This document shows positions 44,447 through 52,461 of a stretch of 57,311 nt of DNA, one piece after another; position 1 is the stretch's first letter, and each line of letters starts with the position of its first letter. A program made the translations under genes and the position numbers. The stretch spans positions 172,590 to 229,900 of the forward strand of contig DAHVCH010000001.1 of assembly GCA_027314165.1 (NCBI GenBank). Direction: 5' to 3'. The stretch comes from Thermoplasmata archaeon. Lineage in GTDB: Archaea; Thermoplasmatota; Thermoplasmata; Lutacidiplasmatales; UBA184. Under the pieces are notes generated by a model, which searched no databases, was not told the DNA's origin, and saw only the letters and a program-made list of their open reading frames with translations.

Positions 44447-46051
44447 ATGCTCGACCCGAAGGAGGACTACCACGACCTGCCGTCGATGCTTCGAGGCAAG
44501 GCCGCCAAGAACCAGGACCGCGTCGCGGTGAGGTTCCCCGGGCGGGAGCTGACCTACGCCCGGCTGCTCCGAGAGGCCGAGCGCGCATCGGCAGGGCTCG
44601 CGGACCGGGGGCTGAAGCACGGGGAGAAGGTGGCCTTCCTGCTCTACAACTCCCCGGAGTTCCTGACGACGTGGTACGGGACGAACCTGCTTGGCGGGGT
44701 GATGGTGCCCCTCAACACGGCGCTCAAGGGCGACCTGCTCCGCTACGAGATCGAGGACAGCGACGCGCGCTTCCTCGTCATCGACCGCCGGCTCTACGAG
44801 GAGTTCGCGAAGGTCTCGGGGTCGGTCAAGCTCGAGCGCGTGGTCCTCTTCGACCACGAGGGGAAATACCAGGACCTTCCGAAGGGGACCGAGGCGTTCC
44901 CCGAGCTCTACCCCGCGCGCGGTCTCCCGGGGGACGCGCAACCGCCGCTGCCGCAGGAGCCCGCCTCGATCATGTACACCTCCGGCACCACCGGACCTCC
45001 GAAGGGCGTCGTCATCCCGCACGAGAAGTACCTCTCCACCGCACGCGCCATCTCCACCCGGAGCAAGCTCGAGGCGGAGAGCGTCCTGTTCAGCGAGCTG
45101 CCGCTCTTCCATTGCAACGCGCAGGAGATGACCCTGCACACCGCTCTGCTCAACGACCTCACCGCGGCGTTCACCGAGTGGTTCAAGGCTTCCACCTACT
45201 GGGAGCTCGCCGAAGAGCTCCGGGCGACCCACGTGAGCCTGCTCATCTCCATGGTGAACGTGCTCTACAAGCAGCCCGAGCGGGCCACCGACCGGACGCA
45301 CCACGTACGCGTCGCCCTGACGGCCGGGGCATCGAAGGAGATCTGGCCGCTCTTCGAGAAGCGGTTCGGCCTCAAGATCGTCGAGCTCTACGGGATGACC
45401 GAGTGCGGCTGCACGACCCTGATGAACCCCCCCGAGAACATCCGGGTGGGCTCCGTCGGCCTCCCCCTGGACTTCGTCGAGGCGATGGTGGTCGACGACC
45501 AGGACCGGCCGGTCCCCGCGAGGAGCAAGGGCGAGCTCATCGTCCGGCCGAAGCGGCCCTACACGATGATGCTCGAGTACTACAAGAAACCGGAAAAGAC
45601 GGTGGAGGCCTGGAGGAACCTCTGGTTCCACACCGGGGACTACGTCTGGCAGGACGAGGACGGGTACTTCTACTTCGTTGAACGAAAGAAGGACGTCAAA
45701 CGTCGCCGGGGAGAGACCATCGCCCCGTACGACGTCGAGTCGGTGATGAACACCCACCCCTCGGTCCTCGAGACGGTGGTGGTGGGCGTCCCCTCTCCCC
45801 TGGGGGAGGAGGACGTGAAGGCCTACGTGATGCTCCGGCCGGGCGAGGAGATCGGGCCCGTCGACCTGTTCAACTACGCCGCCGAGAGGCTCCCGTTCTT
45901 CATGGTCCCGCAGTTCCTGGAGTTCGTCGACGAGATCCCGAAGACGGCGAACCAGAAGGCCCAGCGGTACATGCTCCGCTCCCGTCCGCACGGCCCGCGC
46001 AACTACGACCGGGACAAGCTGGGCATCCGCGTCGCGAAACCTTCCCGCTGA
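44447..46051 (+). CDS. Acyl-CoA synthetase / AMP-dependent ligase
   Basis: 534 residues from ATG 44447. AMP-binding motif IMYTSGTTGPPKGVVIPHEKY, YGMTECGCTTLMNPP, and the C-terminal RRRGETIAPYDVESVMNTHPSVLETVVVGV and KTANQKAQRYMLR match the ANL superfamily; the catalytic Lys is likely in PKTANQKAQ. The overall resemblance is to carnitine/crotonobetainyl-CoA ligase (CaiC-like), but the acid substrate is unknown. Followed after 11 bases by a PIN nuclease gene. Confidence 0.92.
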   Translation: MLDPKEDYHDLPSMLRGKAAKNQDRVAVRFPGRELTYARLLREAERASAGLADRGLKHGEKVAFLLYNSPEFLTTWYGTNLLGGVMVPLNTALKGDLLRYEIEDSDARFLVIDRRLYEEFAKVSGSVKLERVVLFDHEGKYQDLPKGTEAFPELYPARGLPGDAQPPLPQEPASIMYTSGTTGPPKGVVIPHEKYLSTARAISTRSKLEAESVLFSELPLFHCNAQEMTLHTALLNDLTAAFTEWFKASTYWELAEELRATHVSLLISMVNVLYKQPERATDRTHHVRVALTAGASKEIWPLFEKRFGLKIVELYGMTECGCTTLMNPPENIRVGSVGLPLDFVEAMVVDDQDRPVPARSKGELIVRPKRPYTMMLEYYKKPEKTVEAWRNLWFHTGDYVWQDEDGYFYFVERKKDVKRRRGETIAPYDVESVMNTHPSVLETVVVGVPSPLGEEDVKAYVMLRPGEEIGPVDLFNYAAERLPFFMVPQFLEFVDEIPKTANQKAQRYMLRSRPHGPRNYDRDKLGIRVAKPSR

Positions 46052-46062
46052 GGGCACCGAAC

Positions 46063-46635
46063 GTGGAGACGGCAGGCGACGAGGGCCGCCAGAAGGCGCG
46101 CACGCCCCCCAGGGTCCTGCTCGACACCAACGCGCTGTTCCTGCCCTTCACTCGCCGCTTCCCTCTGGAGCAGGAGATCCACCGGATCCTGGAGGGGGCG
46201 AGGATCGAGGTCCCCCAGAGCGTGCGGGGGGAGCTCGACCGCCTCGTCGAGCGTTCACGCCCGAGCGCTCGGGCGGCCCGGGCCTACGCCGAACGCTTCC
46301 CGGTCGTTCCGACCGACCTCAAGGGCGACGCCGCCATCGAGACGCTCGCCCGCGACCTTGGCGCCATCATCGTGACCGCCGATGGAGAGCTGCGACGACG
46401 CCTCTACGCCAAGGGCATGAAGGTCCTCTTCCCCCGTGGGGAGAAGAATCTGGCCTTCGTCCAAGGTCCGCGTCCGCGGCGGCCCGGCTCTTTCGGGTCT
46501 CCCGCCGCGCGGCGCGTCCGGGACTCGCGTGTGCGCTTGGGTCGCCGACCGAGCGCACGGGGAACCGGACCGCGTGGCGCCTACGAGGGGTCGGCGGACT
46601 ATCCGGAGCGGAAGCATCGCTCGAGCGTCCCGTAG
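46063..46635 (+). CDS. PIN-domain nuclease
   Basis: 190 residues, start GTG 46063. PIN acidic residues are Asp21 (LLDTNALF), Glu57 (RGELDRL), Asp89 (KGDAAIETLA) and Asp107 (IVTADGELRRRL): all four, so a likely active Mg-dependent RNase. The pattern is nearer the archaeal Fcf1/VapC9-type stand-alone PIN proteins than classic VapC, and no antitoxin is adjacent. After ~residue 135 the chain is Arg/Pro-rich and probably unstructured; it overlaps the convergent gene at 46599 by 37 bases. Confidence 0.8.
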   Translation: METAGDEGRQKARTPPRVLLDTNALFLPFTRRFPLEQEIHRILEGARIEVPQSVRGELDRLVERSRPSARAARAYAERFPVVPTDLKGDAAIETLARDLGAIIVTADGELRRRLYAKGMKVLFPRGEKNLAFVQGPRPRRPGSFGSPAARRVRDSRVRLGRRPSARGTGPRGAYEGSADYPERKHRSSVP

Positions 46636-47411
46636 AGCGCGTCCTGGCCCCCCGGGCGGGGGAGGGCGGGGCGGTCGAGCCCGGAGTCGAGCAGCGTCCA
46701 GGTGTTGTCGGCCCGGACGCCACGCGCGGAGATGACCAGCTGGAAGTGGTCCAGCGCCGAGGCGGTCGGCGCGTCGCTCATCGAGGAGAACCAGGGAAGT
46801 CCGCAGGCCAGGTTGATCACGGTGAGGAGAAGGCGGAGGGCGCGGATGCGCTGCTCCGGGGTGCTGTTCCGCATGAGCAGCAACGTCCTCCCCGAGGGGA
46901 CGGTCTGCAGACGGGTGACCAGCGTCTCGGCGGCCGCGAACGTGAGGCAGCGCCGCAGCCCGGAGGCGAGGTCCTCCAGAGGGGCGGGGGGCCGGAGCGC
47001 GACCGGAAGGGGGTCCGCGTCCCCGACCACGTTCGGGAGGCGCGTATCGAAGTCCCGGATCGATTGCTCGAGGCTCTCGAACGTCAGCGTGCCGTTCTTC
47101 AGGGCCGGGAGGGGAGCGATCGCGGTGTGGTTCATGAACGTGGGACGGCCCATCTCGTCGTCCGGGCCCCTCCCGACCACGGAGAGGAGGACCTCCTGGA
47201 GCGAAGGTGCGGGGTGGACCATCACCAGGCTCACCCTGCCGTCCTGGAGGCTCTCGCCCCGGATCGGAGTGTAGAACCCCTGGATGCGCTCCTCGTAGAA
47301 CGAGAGGTTGAGCCCGCGCGAGACCGCCTTGATGTCGTACCCCTTCCCGGGCGTCACCCCGTAGATCCAGTGGTCGAGCTGGACCGAGGGGGGAGGAGCG
47401 GGAGAGGCCAT
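46599..47411 (-). CDS. GAP1-N-like (GTPase-associated) protein
   Basis: 270 residues. The opening VQLDHWIYGVTPGKGYDIKAVSRGL resembles the N-terminal GAP1 (GTPase-associated protein 1) pattern, 'YG ... GY ... A S GL', described for NTP-dependent bacterial conflict systems (my recollection; moderate certainty). The rest is mixed alpha/beta (VSLVMVHPAPSLQEVLLSVVGRG, TLLLMRNSTPEQRIRALRLLLTVINL) and ends in a DLVISARG-like sheet, with no membrane span. It follows the GTPase gene at 47437 by 25 bases on the same strand and is very likely its partner. Confidence 0.55.
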   Translation of the reverse strand: MASPAPPPSVQLDHWIYGVTPGKGYDIKAVSRGLNLSFYEERIQGFYTPIRGESLQDGRVSLVMVHPAPSLQEVLLSVVGRGPDDEMGRPTFMNHTAIAPLPALKNGTLTFESLEQSIRDFDTRLPNVVGDADPLPVALRPPAPLEDLASGLRRCLTFAAAETLVTRLQTVPSGRTLLLMRNSTPEQRIRALRLLLTVINLACGLPWFSSMSDAPTASALDHFQLVISARGVRADNTWTLLDSGLDRPALPRPGGQDALYGTLERCFRSG

Positions 47412-47436
47412 GATCGGTCCGCGCGCCTGGACGCCG

Positions 47437-48438
47437 TCAGACCGCCCGCAGCTGGTCGCGGTCGTTCACCGCGTCCGGGACCTTGTGGGCGATCTCCCGG
47501 AAGTGCTCGATGAAGGCGATGTACTCGTCGTAGGAGTAGTCCGGTTCCGCGGCGCCGGCGGCGCTCGCGTCCTTCACCACGATCTGGGAGCGGCCCACCG
47601 GGGCCATCCCACCGTCCGCGGTCTGGGTCTTGACCCAGCTGAAGAAGTAGGCCGCCTGGTCGAAGCTCACGCCCGCGACCTTGCCTCCCCGGAGCTGGGC
47701 GAGCGTCTGGGGAAGGAAGACGCGGAGGATGGCTTCCGCGTACTCGCGACGGGCCTTCTCCTTGTCCGCAGGGGGTATCCCACGGTGGAGGCCGAGCTTC
47801 GCCAGCACTTCGTCCGAGAGCTGGTCGTACTTCGTCAGCACGATCGCCGGGTAGATCAGCGGGAGCCCCTCGGCCAGGCCCTGGGTCTTCATCCGCTGGT
47901 ACTCCTGGACCTTGTAGGTCTGGAAGTTGACCGCGAGCTTGGCGACCTCGGTGTCGTAGCGCAGCATCTGCTTGTACTGCGGCGAGTCGTGCTGCAGGGT
48001 CATCTTGCTGCAGTCGACCAGGATCACCACGACCATGCTCTTCAGCAGCTGCTGGATGATCGGGGAGGAGGCCACTCCGCTCTCGATGAACTCCTGGACG
48101 TCCTCGCCCGAGACGTCGTAGGCGGTGAAATGCAGGACCGAGAAGGGGTTGGTCCAACGGTTCTGGGGGATCCAGGCGGGAAGCTTGCCCATGACCATGC
48201 GCCGGTAGCCGAAGAGGAAGCCGACCTCCGTCACCTCGTCCTTGAGCGTGGCGCTCGGGAAGATCCCGCTCGCCATCCCCTCGTAGATGGAGCCCATGAA
48301 CTTGAGCGAGGACGGGGGCGCGTGGAAGCGGAACGTGTCCCCCGCCTGCGTGCCGTACCTCACCTGGGCCGCGTAGAGCAGGCCCAAGAACGTCGTCTTA
48401 CCCGAAGCTCGGTCACCCAGGATGGCCGCAGGGCACAT
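47437..48438 (-). CDS. P-loop GTPase of the DO-GTPase-like group, active form
   Basis: 333 residues. P-loop GDRASGKT (8-15) begins right after a beta strand; LHFTAYDVSGED (~102-113) supplies the Asp/Gly G3-type motif; SMVVVILVDCSK precedes a G4-like IVLTKYDQL. The late segments PDYSYDEYIAFIEHFREIAHK and KVAGVSFDQAAYFFSWVKTQ are shared with the divergent paralogue at 48543. There is no membrane helix. The family resembles 'double-GTPase' proteins of predicted conflict systems. TATA box is 26 bases before ATG 48438. In operon with the GAP1-like gene. Confidence 0.8.
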   Translation of the reverse strand: MCPAAILGDRASGKTTFLGLLYAAQVRYGTQAGDTFRFHAPPSSLKFMGSIYEGMASGIFPSATLKDEVTEVGFLFGYRRMVMGKLPAWIPQNRWTNPFSVLHFTAYDVSGEDVQEFIESGVASSPIIQQLLKSMVVVILVDCSKMTLQHDSPQYKQMLRYDTEVAKLAVNFQTYKVQEYQRMKTQGLAEGLPLIYPAIVLTKYDQLSDEVLAKLGLHRGIPPADKEKARREYAEAILRVFLPQTLAQLRGGKVAGVSFDQAAYFFSWVKTQTADGGMAPVGRSQIVVKDASAAGAAEPDYSYDEYIAFIEHFREIAHKVPDAVNDRDQLRAV

Positions 48439-48459
48439 GACGCGGCGATTCCGAGAGCT

Positions 48460-48468
48460 ATCTTAATC
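48460..48468 (-). promoter_or_regulatory. TATA box of the active GTPase gene
   Basis: Minus-strand GATTAAGAT centred 26 bases before ATG 48438 (leaderless). Confidence 0.5.
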
Positions 48469-48511
48469 ATTCGGACGGCCGCCGCGTCGGCTCCGAGGGC
48501 CCCTGCGAGCG

Positions 48512-48520
48512 CCCAAATAG
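48512..48520 (+). promoter_or_regulatory. TATA-like box of the pseudo-GTPase gene
   Basis: CCAAATAG-type box centred ~27 bases before GTG 48543; only ~50 bases from the opposing TATA box, so both genes could be co-regulated. Confidence 0.45.
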
Positions 48521-48542
48521 CGGGAAAGGCCTCTGCGGCGGC

Positions 48543-49460
48543 GTGGCGAACGTCGTGGTCGTGGGAGCCAGGGGGTCCGGTCGGACCTTCTTCGTCGGGC
48601 TCCTCTACGCGGCGTTGGTCCGATATGCTGGCGAGGCCCAGGGGCGCCTGCGTTTCCACGTTCCGCCGGCCTCCGTCGACCTGCTGGGACGGCTCTACGA
48701 ATCGCTGCGCGGGGGGGACCCCCCGGCATGGCCCCAGGGCAGCCCGGAGGAGGTGCGGCTCTCCCTCGACCGCACGGCGGCGACCGCCCAGGGCATCCGC
48801 GCCCACTTCCGGCTCCACGACCCTGGGGTCGTGGGGGGCCCGGTCGACCTCCTGCTCTCGCGCGTCCCCCCGGAGGAGGTCGGCAGGTTCGTGTCGACCG
48901 ACGGGGCGCTGACCCACCTGGGCTCCTCCCTGCTCGGCGGGGGAGCCCTCGTGAGCATGCTCGACGCGAGCGCGCTATCCTGGGATCCCGAAGGACCGGG
49001 ACCCCGACCCCACCCTTGGGACGAGCCTCTCGCCTCGCTCCTGCGCACCCTCCTGGGCGCGGCGCGCGACCATCCCTCGGTGCGTCCCGGACGGCTGCGG
49101 CCCCTCTTCGTGCTCTCGAAGTACGACCTCCTGGAGCCCAAGCTGCGGACCGCCCTGCTGCCCGACGGGGGCACGACGGAGGGCTGGACCGAGGAGGTCC
49201 GTGCTCTCGCGACCCGGACCTTGCTCGAGCGGTTCCTGCCTCGGACGAGGGAGGCGCTCCGATCCGGGGCCGGAGCGAGCGGGATCCTTGAGGAGCCGTC
49301 GACGTACATCACGTGGGTGCGCCCGGAGCCCGGCACGGAACCGGCGGGAGGGCCGATGCGGCTGAAGGGCCACGCGACGGCGGACCGCGGTTGGGAGCCG
49401 GACTACCCGTACCTCGAGTACCGCGACCTCATCGAGCGTCTGGCGCGGCTGGGGCCGTAG
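48543..49460 (+). CDS. Paralogous GTPase with degenerate P-loop (pseudo-GTPase)
   Basis: 305 residues, start GTG 48543. Clear paralogue of the 47437-48438 product: LLYAALVRYAGEAQGRLRFHVPPASVDLLGRLYES versus LLYAAQVRYGTQAGDTFRFHAPPSSLKFMGSIYEG (both cut short here), and matching C-termini (PDYPYLEYRDLIERL). But the P-loop reads GARGSGRT (8-15) with Arg for the essential Lys14, and the G3 region is HDPGVVGG. A SKYD motif remains. It should bind nucleotide poorly if at all and may act as a regulatory half of a GTPase pair. Converges on the PKD membrane protein, overlapping its 3' end by 32 bases. Confidence 0.72.
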   Translation: MANVVVVGARGSGRTFFVGLLYAALVRYAGEAQGRLRFHVPPASVDLLGRLYESLRGGDPPAWPQGSPEEVRLSLDRTAATAQGIRAHFRLHDPGVVGGPVDLLLSRVPPEEVGRFVSTDGALTHLGSSLLGGGALVSMLDASALSWDPEGPGPRPHPWDEPLASLLRTLLGAARDHPSVRPGRLRPLFVLSKYDLLEPKLRTALLPDGGTTEGWTEEVRALATRTLLERFLPRTREALRSGAGASGILEEPSTYITWVRPEPGTEPAGGPMRLKGHATADRGWEPDYPYLEYRDLIERLARLGP

Positions 49461-52311
49461 CCCCCTTCGGGCCCGCGGCAGGGCCCTCCTGGCGCGTCGC
49501 CCGGTACGAGACCGCGGCGGGGGTCCCTCCGACGGGCATCGAGACCGCACGGACGATGTGCCAACCCAGGAGGTCCCAGGGCCCTAGGAACGGCGCCTTG
49601 TCCTCGGCGTGCTGGGTGGCGCGGTTCAGCTCCACCTCCAGGTACTCCCCGTCGGTCTCGATCTCAGGGGTGAGCGCCTCGCCCCGCTCGGCCGCCTGCA
49701 GGAGCTCGACCAGGAGCATGGGGCCGGAGGGCTTGGTCCACCCCACCTTCCGGAAGAGCTCGCGCGCTTCGGTCGACCCGGGCCCGGCGAGGAGCAGGAT
49801 GAGCGTGCGGTAGACCGGCCCGTCGCGCGCTTCCGCGGGGGGCCGCGACAGCCGACCCTGACCCTTGCGCGCGCGGAGCGCCGCAAGCCAGGCATCCTGG
49901 GTCGTCAGCTGCGAGCTGCTCGACCAGAGGTCGGCCCCCATGGCGGAGGTCGAGGCGCCGAGGCCGACCGTGCCTCCCGCCGCCCCCACGGCGGCGTCGC
50001 TGGAGGCGGCCCGCGACTCGGCATCAAGAACGTAGACCGCTCCCCCTTCGTCCTGCCGGATGTGGACGGTGAGGATCGTGTCGGAGGCGTCGTCGTGCCA
50101 TCGGAGTGCGACGTACCGGTTGCCGTCCGGGTCAAAGTCGAAGAGCTCCCTCATCGCGCGGGCGACCTTCGGGGCGCCCTGGCCCCGGGCGAGGTCGGAG
50201 AGGTGTTCGAGGGGAACGCTTCGGGACCCCGGGGCGCGGGTCCCCAGGTCGTCCACGAACGCCTGGGCCACGGCCGCCCTGAGCTGGGTGGCCGCGGCGT
50301 GGGCCCTCGACCACCCGGGCTCCGAGAACGCGAAGAAGACCATCAGCACGAAGAAGGATACCACCAGAAGGTCGGCCGGCACGTAGGCCAGGAGGTGCTG
50401 GGCGTCGGCGACCCCCGCCCAGGTCGCTCCCTGCGCGATGTCCACGAGGAGCTTGGCCTCGGTCCCCAACCACACCGCGAGCACCAGCAGGTAGAGCAGC
50501 GAGGCGGCGAACGTCGCTCTCCGAGAACCGCCCAGGTTCCAGCCCGCGGCGGCGGCCCACCCCAGGAAGATGGTGGCGGAGAGCAGGAGCAGGAAGGCGG
50601 CCGCGTCCAGGAGCCCCGAGCTTCCTCCGGCCGCGAAGGAGCTTGGCGTGCCGAAGATCGACCCTGAAACGAGGTCCGCGACGGCTCGGGAGATCTCCGC
50701 CAGGGCCAGAACGAGGAGGTAGGAGGACATCCGGACGGAAGGCAGCAGATACAGGCGGTCCCTCCGAGGGGAGGAGCGGAAGCGGTTCCAGAGCAGGTGG
50801 CCCCACTCGGCGACAGGGAAGAGGCAAAGCACCAACGTGGGAGGTCCGAGGACCGCCACGGGGACCACCAGAGATTCGACCGCCGAGGGGTGCCCGCCAT
50901 GGAAGTTGACGTAGAGCAGAACGAAGGTGGAGGCCTCGAGCGCGACGAACGCCGTGAGCAGCGCCGCCAGCCAGGGGCCCATCCGGAGGAAGGCGCGCCA
51001 CGTGAGCCCGGCGTAGGAGCGCCCCATCCGCTCCAGCAGCGAGGGAGTGTCCCCGTCCACCGACGGCGCGAAGAGGCTCCGGTACGCCGAACGTGATCCT
51101 GACCCGGGGCTCGACCCCGCGTGCTGCGCCTTCTGGTACCAGTCCTGGGTCACGTCCCGGAGCATCCGTCGCATGCGCTCGGGGTCCTGGAGATGCCTCC
51201 GAAGCAGCTGGACGAGCGGGTCGAGATGAGCAACGACCCGGGCGAGAAGGGGGGACGGGGCGCGTCCCACATCCTCCTCCAGGGAGCTCCAGTTCAGCCC
51301 GTTCAAGTGGCGGACGGCGTCGAGCAAGGAGGTCCCCTCCGTGAGGTCGACCGACAGGAGCTCTCCGACCGAGGCCGGGACCTCTGGGGAGCGCGGCCCA
51401 ATGGCGAGGCTCGGCTGGGGGGATGCCGCAGCTCCCTTGGGGACATCGCTCCCGGGGTGCAACGAAGGTCCGGAGACGGAGGGGGAACCTGGAGCGGGAC
51501 CGGCCCGTCTCCCCTCGTCCCGCGCAGGTGGACTCCGAGCCCGGAGGTCATTGGCAGGAGCGGGAGGAGGGGGCGGTCTCGGGAGGAACGTGGGGGGACG
51601 GATGGGCGCACCGACCGGCACGACCCAGGTCGAGGGCACCGGCCCGTAGGGAGCGGGGAGCACCGGCGGCGGGGGACCCCCCGGCTCCAGGAGTGGGGTC
51701 CGCTCGTACCCTGGTCGGGTTCCGACGACACCTACGGTAGGCGCCGACGGGGCCTGGGCCCGTCGAGCGATGCGGCGCGAGGCCCAGACGCCCAGCCCGA
51801 TCCCGGCCCCCACGGCGATCAGCGAGAGTGCGATCACGATCCCCGTGCTTGGAGGGGCACCGGCGCCGGCGAGCACCGTCACATCCGCGGAGACCGTCGC
51901 CTTCGCACCGGCCGCGTCGGAGGCCATCAGCACGACCACGTAGGCGCCCGGGCTGACGAAGTCGTGGACCACGCGCGGTCCGCCCCCCGTCGTGCCGTCG
52001 CCGAAGTCCCAGGTGAACTGGTAGGGCGACGTCCCGCCGGTCGCACTGGCGAGAAAGGTCACGTTGAGCGGAGCGTCGCCCTCGGCGGCGCTCATCGTGA
52101 AGTTGGCCACGAAGGGCCCCGTCGCCGGGCCGGGGCCCGCCGGGACCACCGCCACGCTCGGTCCGTTCCGGGGGGCGAACCCCCCCGGGCTCGTCCCGAG
52201 AACGGAGATCGGACCCAGCGCCCCCAGAAAGAGGGCGAGGAAGAGCACCGCGACCCGCGCCCAGGTCCCTACAGGGCGGCCACGCGGGGGGGCCAGGCAT
52301 CCGCGCCGCAC
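49429..52311 (-). CDS. PKD-domain multi-pass membrane protein (GTPase-linked receptor candidate)
   Basis: 960 residues from GTG 52311, or 965 from ATG 52326; the TATA box at 52337-52344 fits the GTG. Order: signal/membrane helix (VAVLFLALFLGALGPISVLG); one PKD domain ~65-150 (FTWDFGDGTTGGG, GAYVVVLMASDAAG); membrane helix (GIVIALSLIAVGAGIGLGVWA); ~200-residue Pro-rich linker; a soluble helical part; four to six membrane helices in the middle; and a ~330-residue cytosolic C-terminus (NRYVALRWHDDASDTILTVHIRQDEGG ... EYLEVELNRATQHAEDKAPFLG). PKD domains bind other proteins or carbohydrates outside the cell. The adjacent GTPases suggest it signals inward through them (inference). Confidence 0.75.
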   Translation of the reverse strand: MRRGCLAPPRGRPVGTWARVAVLFLALFLGALGPISVLGTSPGGFAPRNGPSVAVVPAGPGPATGPFVANFTMSAAEGDAPLNVTFLASATGGTSPYQFTWDFGDGTTGGGPRVVHDFVSPGAYVVVLMASDAAGAKATVSADVTVLAGAGAPPSTGIVIALSLIAVGAGIGLGVWASRRIARRAQAPSAPTVGVVGTRPGYERTPLLEPGGPPPPVLPAPYGPVPSTWVVPVGAPIRPPTFLPRPPPPPAPANDLRARSPPARDEGRRAGPAPGSPSVSGPSLHPGSDVPKGAAASPQPSLAIGPRSPEVPASVGELLSVDLTEGTSLLDAVRHLNGLNWSSLEEDVGRAPSPLLARVVAHLDPLVQLLRRHLQDPERMRRMLRDVTQDWYQKAQHAGSSPGSGSRSAYRSLFAPSVDGDTPSLLERMGRSYAGLTWRAFLRMGPWLAALLTAFVALEASTFVLLYVNFHGGHPSAVESLVVPVAVLGPPTLVLCLFPVAEWGHLLWNRFRSSPRRDRLYLLPSVRMSSYLLVLALAEISRAVADLVSGSIFGTPSSFAAGGSSGLLDAAAFLLLLSATIFLGWAAAAGWNLGGSRRATFAASLLYLLVLAVWLGTEAKLLVDIAQGATWAGVADAQHLLAYVPADLLVVSFFVLMVFFAFSEPGWSRAHAAATQLRAAVAQAFVDDLGTRAPGSRSVPLEHLSDLARGQGAPKVARAMRELFDFDPDGNRYVALRWHDDASDTILTVHIRQDEGGAVYVLDAESRAASSDAAVGAAGGTVGLGASTSAMGADLWSSSSQLTTQDAWLAALRARKGQGRLSRPPAEARDGPVYRTLILLLAGPGSTEARELFRKVGWTKPSGPMLLVELLQAAERGEALTPEIETDGEYLEVELNRATQHAEDKAPFLGPWDLLGWHIVRAVSMPVGGTPAAVSYRATRQEGPAAGPKGATAPAAPDAR

Positions 52312-52336
52312 GTGCCCGACATGCATCCACCGGTCA

Positions 52337-52344
52337 GATATAGC
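52337..52344 (-). promoter_or_regulatory. TATA box of the PKD membrane protein gene
   Basis: Minus-strand GCTATATC centred ~29 bases before GTG 52311. It would be too close to ATG 52326, which decides the start. Confidence 0.5.
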
Positions 52345-52406
52345 CCCCTCCCGAACGGAGGAGGGGCGGAGCCCGCCGTCCTTCCCCTGCGTGGGGTCCA
52401 CCAAGC

Positions 52407-52412
52407 CTATAA
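52407..52412 (+). promoter_or_regulatory. TATA box of the hydrolase gene
   Basis: CTATAA centred ~52410 predicts a start point near 52437. The ATG at 52462 has an AAGGAGGGCGGAG ribosome binding site, whereas the ATG at 52417 would lie upstream of the transcript. Confidence 0.5.
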
Positions 52413-52461
52413 CGGGATGACCTGTCCGAACCCTCGCGCTCGAGGCAAGGAGGGCGGAGAG

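Noticed and set aside
51121-52461. Long upstream open extension of the hydrolase gene
   Set aside because: Antisense to the PKD membrane protein; a TATA box and ribosome binding site support ATG 52462.
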